DNA of 64,000 nucleotides from Sclerurus mexicanus (lineage: Eukaryota; Chordata; Aves; Passeriformes; Furnariidae): assembly GCA_013396755.1 (NCBI GenBank), contig VWZF01006077.1, positions 62,001-126,000 on the forward strand, read 5' to 3'. Below the pieces are notes generated by a model, which did not search any database, was not told the origin of the DNA, and worked only from the letters and a program-made list of their open reading frames with translations. Shown one piece after another: positions 36,201 through 47,316 of the stretch. The translations under genes were made by a program, and so were the position numbers. Numbering within the stretch: the stretch's first letter is position 1; every line of letters starts with the position of its first letter.

Positions 36201-37404
36201 AGGTGGTGGAAGGTAGATGCTGTTGCATGGGCAGGAGTGGGGTAAGGGCAGAGCTGCAAAAACACGAGCAACATCAGCTGGCACCTGGACTCTCAGAGCA
36301 GTTTAACTAGTTAAGATTATACAAACACAGCTTTTCTCTGAAACTAGTTTTAGGTGTTTCAAAGACCTAGTCAGGTCTTCAGCAAATATTCCTCATGTTT
36401 TGTTTGTTTAATACATATGAGATTTATTAGAGAACAGAACAGTCTCATGAAAGAGTTGTTAATGAAACCTTTCAGCCGTAACATCCCAAAACTGCAGGAA
36501 ATGCTGGAATGGTAAACAATACATATTTTCATAAAAGCAGGCTATATTTTGTGTTCTCTCTCTGTCATTGTCTGCCTCTGGCACACCTCACCTACAAAGC
36601 CTGTTAATAGCCTCTGTGATACTTTGCTGTTTGACAAGTACAACCAAATTGTTGCAAGCAAAGACAAAAACCTGAGGACCATGTGTCTTGAGCTATCCAA
36701 GCCCCAACAGCACAGTCTCGTACGGGCTGGGTGCCTGTGATTTCTTGAATGACACCACCTTCTACAGGGGCATAACAAATAAAAATCAACAAAGGGGATA
36801 ACTTGGTAATAAAACTATCCACAGATGCTGGAAACACACACATCTCTTTCTTGGGCTGACCAGACCACACAGATCAGTGCTAGAATATGTTTCCGCATCC
36901 TTTTCAAAAACTGGGAATTTTTTAGACCAGATTCAGAATGGATCACAAGACAACTCCATGCACATACTGCTTTCCTGCTCCACACAGAGAGAAAACTGCA
37001 GCTCTGCTCCATGGCAGGCTGCTGCTCTGCCCCAAGAGAGCTACAGAAGCACACCTACAGTCACAACACTGACCTGGGAAGGAGTAGAGAACTAGGGGAG
37101 GAGTCAGAAAGTCACTGGTAGCCTGTTCTGCTTTATAATGAGGTGCTGGGGACGCAAATGAGGAGCAAGTTTTATAACTGAGAGCCACAGGTACTGCTTT
37201 AGTAACAACCAGCCCTTTGTAGCTGCTCCTGCTTTGTGCCATAGCTGCTTGCAATAAGGAACTGAGTGGAAAGCTCAGCTAGGACTGTTGTTAAGCTCTG
37301 GAGTTTTAATCCCATCTGGACTCAGAGCCCACTGGAAAGCTGGGGAGGCTGAGGAACTGCTGATGAACAGAGCTGATGGAAGGACTCTGTCCTACATCTA
37401 CATC
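36201..37404. other. Unique non-coding sequence
   Basis: No recognisable feature. Several open frames of 60-105 codons overlap on both strands around 36540-37250 without known domains. Confidence 0.5.
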
Positions 37405-37516
37405 CACCTTCACCATGAAGAGCATGGTGAAAGGGTCAGAAATGCTCCTGCAGGTCTCGGTGTTGCCTTGGCTCTGATGCAAAGCACCTCTCCTGGCTTG
37501 CAAATGGCATCTGGGA
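37405..37516 (+). repeat. Dispersed repeat of unknown family, copy B
   Basis: This is the partner of copy A at 33698-33796. The best-matching part is 37448-37516. A stretch to its left (about 37405-37447) is only weakly alike and includes the inverted pair CACCATG and CATGGTG. Confidence 0.6.
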
Positions 37517-39484
37517 GAGGTTCAGCTCTATATAGAAGATAAAAGAACTGCTTTCAAAGAGGAAATGTGCAAATTAGAGCTGTAACTGGATTAGTCTGAG
37601 TATAATTTGCCTTTGGATTATTTATGTCCCATGCCCTTAGACTTGATCATACTCATTACAGCAAGACCAGCCCAGGATTGTTTTAAACTTGGAGCCAGGA
37701 CCGCTGAACAGCAGGGTCCTGTGGCTGCTGTGAGCAGGTTGGAGGGAGGTGGCAGTGACTGTGGCTTTGGGCTTTCTTCTGAACCACACATGCTATTTCA
37801 GGATGATCACAGAACAAAAAGACAAAAAGAAGTCACAGTTCCGCTTTTGTATTTTTTTTGTTTGATATTTTTAATGCATTCTTGCCTGATGCGTTGTCCT
37901 GCCTCTTAATGTCTCTACCTTTTTCTGAGTGGAAGATCCCCAGAGACCCTCTGAGCATTGCTGCCTTTGCCTGACACTGTCACCCAGAAAACAGATGGAT
38001 AATGCTCTGATCTGCAGGTGCGCAACATGCCAAGCCCAGCCACAGACACATACCTGCTCCTTCTTCCTCCAGAGCAGCTGCTGGGTGTCCTCATGGGCTT
38101 CTCTACTGACAGGGATGATCAAGGAGCAGCTGACTTGGGTTGGAGCATGTTCTTATGGCTGCTCTAAGCACCAGGGAACGATAACCAGCGTGTTTGACCC
38201 ATCCTGACTGAGGTAGACTCCTGTTAGGAGAGCTGAAATGCTTGTGGGCACATATCCTTTATTAAAACAAATGCAAACACCTGGACATATCTGGGAGATA
38301 CTGAAGATCTGTGAGTTAAAGCAAGTAACTGTCTGTGTTCTTAGCCCTCAGCAAATGCAAGTTAAAACTCGTGATGGCGCTTTGCCTGGCTGCTGGTCCT
38401 TGAACTTACATAGATTGCTACTGAATCCTCTTGTGGCTGCATTGCCACAGTCAGCACTTTGTCTCCTCTTTGTTTAGGAGCCTGTTGTGAGGCCAGCGAG
38501 CACTGCTGTGTGCTCACCACCTCACAGGGCAAACTCCTTACCCATGGTTTTAAATAAAGTGACATTTGCTTTGGGAAGCTCGTTTCATTTTGTGGGGAAG
38601 CAGTTTGCACAGTAAACAAAGAGGAGAGAGCATAGGTTCAAACTTCATTTATGTGAAAACATGGAAACTGTAGATTACTGTTCTGCTGTCTTGCTGCTTG
38701 AAATGAGAGACTTTGGGGTTTGGTTTTTTTTGCACGGCAGATTGAATGTTGACTCCCGAGTCTGTATTTGGATATTTGGTCAAGTTCTAAGAGTATAGAA
38801 TACCCAGAATGTCCCAATGATGTAAGACAGGATGTCTCTGGGTTGAAGAGAGGACCAAGACACTCAGTCTTTTTTTATAAGCAGAATAACTATACAAGAT
38901 ACTTCCAACTTTTGGCTTGCTAATTTTTGTAGCTAGACTCTGGAAGCAGCTTTCTTTTCGGAGCTGACCTTGGAAAATGTGTTAGGAGTGTTTTCTGCTT
39001 TGCATATCAGGAAATGTTATTTGCATCTTAGACTCCTTTTAACTTTTTAAAAAGAGCAAAGAAGAGCCTTCTCATGTGGCAACAAACTGCAAACTAAGAA
39101 CTTTATTTCATATTTTAAAACCAAAATATAAGTTATTATATCTGAGCCTTCTTTTTCACAGAGGAGACACTGTGTCCAGTGCCCAGCTAGTTCTGTGTTA
39201 ACTGTTGTATTTTGGTTAGTTTAAATCTGTGTAATGCATAGCAGTAATACCCTCTTTGTGTCTTTGCCATCGCACATACCAAGACTGTAAGTGTGAAAAT
39301 ACTTCTGCATTTTTTCAGGAATACTCCCTTGGTGCTCTGGAAGGTATCTCAGAGATCAATCCGAGCAGTGGAAACAAGCTGGCTTGCAGAGGCCAGTGCC
39401 ACTGGACTGGCTCTTGGCGCTTGGAGCCTGAACTGCCACATCAGTATCAACTGCAATGGCAAGTCCTAGAGGAAAAGCTGATAC
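37517..39484. other. Unique non-coding sequence
   Basis: No recognisable exon, RNA gene or transposon. Confidence 0.5.
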
Positions 39485-39794
39485 TGTAGAGGAAGAACAA
39501 AGATAGGAGGGTCTTGCTGAGCCTGAGGCTCAGGATGATGGAAATCATATTAGCAAGATCTAAGATAGTCACCAATCGTCCATCTTAGCCAATTAATTCC
39601 TGGCCTGTACTCTGTCAAGACATTTTTTCTCCTGCTTATATAATTTCACTCCAGAATTGCTGTGTCACTATCCCACAGGGTTTGGTCTCCAGGTCCTAGG
39701 AATTATCGTGAATTAAAATTCAGCTGGGTACCATCTTGGAAAGGTTGCTGGAATAAACCCTCTCTCTAGTTTTGTATGTCTTGTTCCAACCACA
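39485..39794 (+). mobile_element. Putative retroviral-type LTR (ERV-like), about 310 bp
   Basis: The segment opens with TGTAGAGGAAG and closes with CCAACCACA, giving the TG...CA ends of a long terminal repeat. It carries a TATA-like CTTATATAATTT around 39635-39646 and a polyadenylation signal AATAAA at 39752-39757, about 110 bases apart, the order expected for U3-R-U5. Immediately after it, AGTGGGGTCCAGAATC (from 39795) resembles a tRNA primer-binding site, as seen beside the 5' LTR of avian endogenous retroviruses. No gag, pol or env sequence and no second LTR was recognised to the right, so the provirus would be truncated. The pattern is suggestive, but each element could occur by chance; family and age are unassigned. 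Confidence 0.45.
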
Positions 39795-40472
39795 AGTGGG
39801 GTCCAGAATCACTCCAAATGTTCTGGGGTATTCTGATGAACACAGTGAATTGTCCCTACTTTCAGACTTGGCACATTTTACCTAGGTACAGTTACTATCT
39901 GCACAGACTCATACCACCAACTTACCTGTGGTGACCTAGCTCCTAAGCAGTCCTTGCTCAGAGTATTTAGAGAAAAATCTGTCATCAGTGCTGTAGAATT
40001 CGGATCAGCACAGGAGTCCTCCCTAGCTCTTTGAGGCATGCGAAGAAAAGTCTCACTAATGTTAATAGTTATAAATTATGCAAATCTCACTGCTATTTAA
40101 AGCCAAATAGGTGGCATCACTCACATCTGTGAATGCTACACATGAATATGTTCCAAGCAAAAGGAAAGGATACAGGATGACATCCCTTGGAAGACAGACA
40201 TGTGGGCTGTAGAGTCTCACTGAGCTGCTCCTGCATCTATCCTGTCACTGCTGATTATACTGCAGAATATTTTGTAAAAGACCAACAGCCACTCTTTCTG
40301 CTGCTATTAGTGTGATGAAAACAAATTACCTTCTTCCTGGATTGTCCTAATGATTACCTAGCTTCATTAATTTCAATTTTACCAATTCAGGTCAATTTCA
40401 AAAGTGCTTGTTCTTGAAAATGCATCCTCACGTAGGCAGACTGTGATGGAGTTACCCTGCTTTCTCCTCCTG
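39795..40472. other. Non-coding sequence, possibly remnant internal ERV DNA at its left edge
   Basis: Apart from the primer-binding-site-like bases at the start, nothing retroviral or otherwise recognisable was found. Confidence 0.4.
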
Positions 40473-40600
40473 GATTAACAGACTGCTCAGCTCCATGCTC
40501 TCATGCTGAAGGTATGTTTCTAGATTGCAAGTAATTTTTGTGGCTCTCCCTTGAATCCTTTCCAAGCATTGAGCATCCTGGAGTATATTTACATCAGAAA
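40473..40600 (-). mobile_element. Ancient CR1/L3-like LINE fragment
   Basis: On the plus strand, ATTAACAGACTGCTCAGCTC, then CTCATGCTGAAGG, then ATTTTTGTGGCTCTCCCTTG and ATCCTTTCCAA follow the order of the reverse-complemented CR1/L3 reverse-transcriptase 3' region. There an AACAGCCCCAGCTC-like stretch leads, through a CTCAT block, to ATCATTTTTGTTGCCCTTC and ACCTTTTCCAA. Highly diverged, with no frame left. Confidence 0.5.
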
Positions 40601-43600
40601 GGGAGGTGCTGAATTCTGTTTGCCTGTTTCTCCCCCTTCCACTCCCTCAGCTTGTAGAGCCAACTTCTGTTTCATATGCACAAGTCCCAGCCCTGTGTGG
40701 ATCTCTAGTTCAAGTTACCATGAATTATTTGTGTGAGAAAGGCTGCCTGTCAGCTGTATGCCTTGCAGGGAACCATTTTGTTTTCTAAGGAGTTTCCACT
40801 GGAAGAGGGGAAAAGCATTTTTAAGCAGGACCTGAGGCTGACGGTGAGGTTTCAAGCTGTGCCAGGACAAGGTCTGGGTTTGAACAGTCTAGACAGTGGC
40901 CGCCACAATTTGCAAGGGTGGCAGGGAAGTACCAGTACCCTCAAACCAGAGCAACTCACCAGCAGTCATCAATTTGACTGTTTTGTTTTGGTGTTTTTTT
41001 TTGGTCCCATTACCCAAGGAAATATTTAGAAACAATGAAATTTACCCAGGTCTAAGAAATCGCTTGCCTTGAACACCATTTGTCAGCTCCTCTGTCATTT
41101 TCCTGCTTTACTAATAACCTGTTCTCAATTATGTCTATGATGGAGCTGGTCAGGCAGTCACGAACCATCAGAGATGGGGTGAGCTCAGCTGCTTCAGTCT
41201 CAGCCCACCCTGATGGCCATGGGCAGGGAGCTGAATGGGGCTGGTGACTCAATGTCCTCTGTTATTTAATTCCTGAAATTCAGGAATTAGAAGTGCTGAT
41301 GAGTAGTTTGTTAGTCTCCTTGTGTCGCCTTTGTGCACTGCTGCCCAGGACAGGCAGATGGAGAGGGTAAACTGAAGTAGAGCCAGTTCTGGTTGTTTTC
41401 AATAGCCCACATCTTTGAGGGAAACTGAAGCTGATCAAGAGTTTGGTAGGTTTTCAGGAAAAGGGCTCCACTGAGACAATAAAAAAAAATAATTCTTAGC
41501 TACTTGAGAGAATATTTTAAAGCTTTTCATCTCATTAGAGAGAAGACGACTACGCTGGCATCTACAGGATTAGTTAATACTGATCTTCCATGACTTTTAA
41601 ATCTAATTTCACTTTACATTTTAGCAAAAATCCATGGAAATAACTTGCAGTGATAGTATGGTACCTTCCCTACAGTCTTTCCGCAATAAACTTCATTTTT
41701 GAGGATACTCCATTTGGGTTTTAGGATGAAAATTCCAGTATGATAACATTTCTTCCTTTTCACTCTCAAGGCCATGGAGATGAAACTTCAGGGATTCAGC
41801 AGGCCAATTTCAAACCTTGTTCATGGAGTGAATGAGGAGATTTTTCTTCAAAGTCTTTGTGGAGGCAGGAAACTGTGAGTGTGGAGTGTTGGGAGAGCTG
41901 TGAGTGACTGTAAATTCAAAGCTCACATTTATCTTGCTGCAGAATGGAGTTGTACAACAATGATTTTTTTTTCACCCACTTGCACAAAGCAATGAAATTG
42001 AGTCAATTGGTGAGTAAAACGTAATGTCTGGCTGAATTTACAGCAGCAGAGCAGAATTAGGAAGGTAGGAAAGTCTGAAGTGCAGACAGTGGTGAATCCC
42101 TTGTAGCTCCATCTCTCTCTACTCTAAACTTTTTTCTATGTAAGGAGGAAAGTGCAAAAAATTCTGCAAAGTGACAAACAGTGTGATTACAAAAACCTTG
42201 TAAGAATAGGAAAAAACTGGAATGCTTTTGCTAAGCTACACCAAGACAGAAAGTTTGAATTGCATAGAGCACTTCTCATAATGCATCTTTTTTTTTTTCC
42301 CAACAGCACGACACAGTTTGTTCTCAGACTATCAGTCACAAAAACATCCTTGATGGTTTCTATTGCTTCCAGTGATACAGATGGATGTAGAAGCCATGGC
42401 AGGCTGCATTGTCTTTATCTCCTGGAGCACAACAACCTCCTTGGTGGGAAATGCTCTTTACAGTAGACTGTATTCCAGCAACCAAGACTTAAGACATGTC
42501 TGTAAAAGAAATAGCTGGATGATGTTCTGATATATACTGGAAATGTTTCCCTGGTGTAAACTGGTGCTGCTTCACTGCTTCAAGTAAAGTTTTCCCCTTT
42601 TACAATAGATTAATGCAGAATCACTGGTATTTCTGTAATACAGAATGCTTCCAGACCTGATGACACAGTTGAATTTTGCACAACCAGCACTGAAGCTCAT
42701 CTTAAAAATAAAAAATGCCATAGTAGATGGGTGAGCTGCTAAAAAAATGTGACACTTGAAGAAAATCCAGTTGATTTGGTAACAGATAAGGACTGTCTAA
42801 ACTTGTGGATGGTCTTAGTTCTGCCTACACAGAATGACTATGAATATTGCACAATGAATCTGGGATTTTCATTTGACACAAATCTCTCCTGCAGTATAAA
42901 TTGATGGTGGATGAGCAATTGGTCTGACCTAGTACTGCAAAACGTTCACTTGAGATGATATGTTTAACTATGTGTCACCTTTTCTTGTCCCATTTGTGCA
43001 AACATTCATGCATGCAGGGCTTTGCCAGCGTTAATGTTCACAGTGGCTGCTGCTCTGACAAATCAGGGCACTTGTGAGACAGAGGGGATGATGGTTACTA
43101 AATGTCTTCCAGTCTAAATGGGGTCAGACTGCTCCATGCCTGGCTGCTCTGTTCTCTTCTTACCCAGAGACAGGTCAGTCCGACCAAATAGCAACTCGAA
43201 AACAACTCGCCATCTCAAGAATGCACAGGCTTTGTACTGAACAGTTACTGACAGCAAATACTGGAAGAAAGTACCTGTTCATTTGGGGATAACTCACAGA
43301 AAGAGAAAAGCTGGACTTATGTGGCCTGGTAAATTGTTTGCAATGAATCATTCAACCAGTCAAAGTGCATTTGCTAGTAAAAGAGAACAGGAAAGAAGAT
43401 GTGCTAGCGGCAGCAATGTGTTGTCAAGCCAAGACAAAAATGAAAGCAAGAAGTAGGGCACTTTGCTGCCTTCCCTCTCTCCCCTGCATTAATACCCAAG
43501 GAAGTTCAGACCTTTTGAAAGCCTAAGAGCTTTACACTCTGGCAGGAAACTCCAGAAATAAAAGAGAGGGCACTGTGTCGTGCCATTCCTTCCTTGGGAT

Positions 43601-46600
43601 TCTGGAGCGTGCGGAAAGCACATCATTTCTGTTATTGCACATTTCCACTGAGGTGGTGCCCGAAGGCTCCAGTGGGGCTGGCTCACGCCACGTGAGGGGC
43701 TGAGCAGCATCTCCCCCTGAAGCCAGGAAGGCTAAGGGTGACCAGTAAAGACGACAGCTGAGTGCATCAGCAACTGGTGAGACCTGTCCTCTCTGCAGCT
43801 GTCAAGCAGCAGGGCTATGCAAACACTAGCTGATTTCAAACATGCCGCAGAGAAATTTAGGAGCAGCTGGTGATTAAGAGGATGGAATTATCACAACAGG
43901 TTTCTTACTACCCTGTGTGACGTTATCAGCTGGATGCAGCACGCTGCCCACCAGCTGAATTGGCCAAGGCTGTGATTAGCACCAGGGACGCTGCACGTTT
44001 TTGACCCAGTGCTGGTCAAGGCGTTGCTTCCATTTGGAAATGAAATATTAGCAAAACTGGCTGGCCATCTGCAGTACAGCATGCCTGGCCTGTGAAGAAA
44101 GCGGTGTAGAGAACTGAGTTTTACAGAAAAGCTTCCCAGCATTTCTTTTCCCCCTTTTCAACTTTCACTTGTTCTGTAATATTTAGAATAATCTGGTAAG
44201 TCAGGGGACGTTTTAGGTAAGTCAGAAGAGACATTTCTGTATGCATGGTACATCTCAGTCTCAAAAGTTGCAAAGATTAATCTCTGTATTCACTGTGCTA
44301 CAACGTCACCTGCTCACGACAGTGAGCTTCCTCTGTCATGGCTTGCAGTGCTGAAGGTGGTGGCAGCCGGGCTATGGGGAGCTTTAGGAATATGTAACTG
44401 AGGAACACTGCCATTTTTATCACACTTTGGACCATATGCTTTGAGAAGGAGGATTTTGCTATATACAGCTCTGCAATGGGGAGCTGTAGGGGCAGACTTT
44501 GGTGTGGGACAGGAGCTCAATAGAACACTGTAGTTGATGGCTGGGTGTTTTTCCTTAGCTGAGCTTCAGTCTTCTTAACTGTTCTTTGGGCACAAGGGCT
44601 ACTAACCTGGTTGGTAAAGTATTTGAGACCCACTGGGGAAATCCCTTTGATGAGAAGTTGTTATTAAAACACTTTAAATTCCTCCATGACTGTTTTCAGA
44701 GCCTGCTTTGCAACATAGTGGGGAAAAAAATGTTTATTAATACCTTTTTCTTCTCTTGGCTGCTCTGTTGCAGTCCTGTGTCCTTGCTTTAGTACTCTCT
44801 CCCTCATGTTCCACCTTCCTTCAGGAGCCTACCTTGACAGTTCACTGTTACCTACACACTCCACGGGTCACCTATTTTTCCCTAGATGATCCTTGCTCCT
44901 GTGGCCACTAGAACAAAATATCACTTGAGAAAAGACTTTCTCTCCTTCAATTCTCATCCTGATACCTGGCAATGACTGGAGCAACTCTGTTCACCTTCCC
45001 CAGGGCAGGAACTCCTTTGCTGCCCCACTCCCAAATGCTGCAGCCCCTCTCTCAGCTGACTGCATCTCAGCTTGGTGGTAATATTGACTGATTCGGACAT
45101 AAGATGCATATATGTCTGTCCAATATTCAGTGTGCACAACAAGGTGCATTAATTCTTTATTTTATGAGAGCTGGTAGTGTTTGCTGACTTCCTCTTCTGC
45201 GGAGATGAGAGTGGAAGCACTGTGCCTCTTCACCAGAGCCAGCATGTGACCACCACTGCTGTTTGTTATTCACACACCAGAGACCAAAACAAACATTGGT
45301 TATTGCATACATTATTCAAGGAAAGGAGACAGCAACTGCATTAAACGGTGCGGGGTGAAACAGTTCAACAAAGGGCAGCTTTCCTCAAATGCGTCTTAAA
45401 CATCTTAGTGCACTGCTGGGATGTCTAAAATGCTTTTGAATTTACTGTAGGTATTTCTTTCTTACGGGAAACAGTGCTTTTCCTAGCAGAGCACAGAGAT
45501 TGAAAGCACTTAAGAGCAACAAAAGGAGGCCAGTTCACTTGGTGACTGAACAGAGGTTGCTGGTCTGAGATTCAGAAATATCAAACCACTTTGGAAACAG
45601 AATCTTAGTCAGAGGCAAGGAAAGGGACATCAGCCCTGCGTGCTACATGAGGCTGTCAATTTAACTGCCTTTGGGAGATGGACAACAGGACCTGCCTCAT
45701 GCCCTGCAAGAGTCAGGGTCTCACCAGCTCCATTTGGGGCCATCCCTGACCTTGCCACACAGGGCATGGTACCCAGCCCAGAGGACTGGGTTGCTCAGCT
45801 CCCTCCACCCGTGGCATCCCATTTCCCCAGCTGCCTTTTCACACTGCTAGTGCTCCTTGCAGACAAATGGGGGTCAAGGTGATCTGCCAGAGAAAGATTT
45901 CAAACCTTGTTATGGTGCACTTGTTCTCAGTCAGGATTTATGTACCTGGCATGTTCCTTGCTTGCCCTCTGCAACCATTAAAATTAAGGGACCTTGCAAG
46001 GGTGACAGCAAAGAAGAAACCATTCAGCATCTAAGGCTAAGGAAGAAAGTTACGGCGGGACGACATATTCCTTGCAGGCCTGCAAAATATCATGTCCCTA
46101 TTTGCCTTTGAGACAGCCCAAGAACATCAAAACTTGTTGCCTCAAACTTGTATTTCAGGAGAAGCTGCTGGCCTGAGCCCCCTGCCCAACCTAAGCCTGT
46201 GGACAAGGCTGCTGTGAAGAGGATGGTTTGCACCAGGAGCCACAGCACAGCATCCAGTGCCTCCCCCCAGCTGCGTGTCCCTGGGGGAGCAGGGCAGCAC
46301 CAGCTCACTCGGTGTGGGCTGCGGAACTGCTGTCCCACGGGACAGCCCACGGGACACCGCCACGTGCCAGCGCTGCCTGCGAGACAAGTACACGGCGTTC
46401 CCCTGCTCCCGACACCACCTCTGCTCTGCTATTTCCTTCAATTGACCCCAGGGCAATTTTCCAGCTGGAAGCAGCTCCCTCACACCCAGTCCTGACAAGG
46501 TTAGCACGAAGTTCAAGACCATTAGCACCTGATATTTTTTCTCTGAACTGTCACAGCTCTGTAGCTGATCAAATCTGCAACGGATGCATTTTGCAGAGGT

Positions 46601-47256
46601 GGCCTCCTTGTCCCCACATTCCCAGGACCTGCCCCAGGGGCCTGCCCCCCACCCGAGCTGCAGAGAGGCAGAGCGCTTTGGGGGAACTGCGTGGCATTGC
46701 AGGGCTTACAAGCCGGGTGGAAAAAATGTTGAGCTGTGGGAAGCAATGATCTTTCAATAAGCACTGAAAAGTGTACAGTCAGACATTTAAGAACAGCCCT
46801 GGCAGAAAAACAAAGAGAAAGTCTGGGTGAGCTAATCCAAAAACAACAAAAGAAGTTTTCCTTTGCCCCTCCTGGGTTAGAGCTCTGCCTTTCCATAACT
46901 TCAGCCTGTGTTGCTGTCTCTCACACGCACCCATCTACTCCTGCCCAGAAAGTGTTTAGAAAGGAAACCAGCTCTGCTGGGCAAACACTGATTTGCAGAT
47001 TTTTGTGTAAATACAAGAAGAGAAAGAAGGGGAGGAAGAAGTTGTGAGATGGCACACAGCACGGGTAGGTCAGCCTGCAAAAGCAGCCGAGGAGCAGCAG
47101 CAGCAGAGCTGTGCTGGTGACACGTCCCCAGCAGCTGCCTGTGCTGCCTGCACTGCTGGGGCTGCCTGCCTCCTCTCCCTCACCTCGAACACCTCTGGCA
47201 GCATGAAGGGAAATGGCTGTTCGGGGAATGGGGAGGGAAAGGCACGTGGGGAACTG
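40601..47256. other. Unique non-coding sequence
   Basis: Contains the palindrome at 41267-41289. The GC-richer stretch at about 45600-47200 carries overlapping open frames of up to 173 codons without any recognisable domain. A (GCA)n run of about five units lies near 47093-47106. Confidence 0.5.
41267..41289. repeat. Perfect inverted repeat, 10-bp arms, 3-base spacer
   Basis: The left arm TAATTCCTGA (41267-41276) is exactly complementary to the right arm TCAGGAATTA (41280-41289) around AAT. The core holds two TTCNNGAA palindromes, close to but not matching STAT (TTCN3GAA) or heat-shock element spacing. Confidence 0.85.
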
Positions 47257-47316
47257 TTACTCAGTAAAGCCTAGTTTAGTTACTCAGTTGAGCTTAGTTT
47301 AGTAACTCCTAGTCAG
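47257..47316. repeat. 23-bp tandem repeat, about 2.6 units
   Basis: Unit 1 (47257-47279) and unit 2 (47280-47302) both open with TTACTCAGT and close with TAGTTTAG, differing at about three positions. A partial third unit (TAACTCCTAGTCAG) follows at 47303-47316. Confidence 0.85.
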
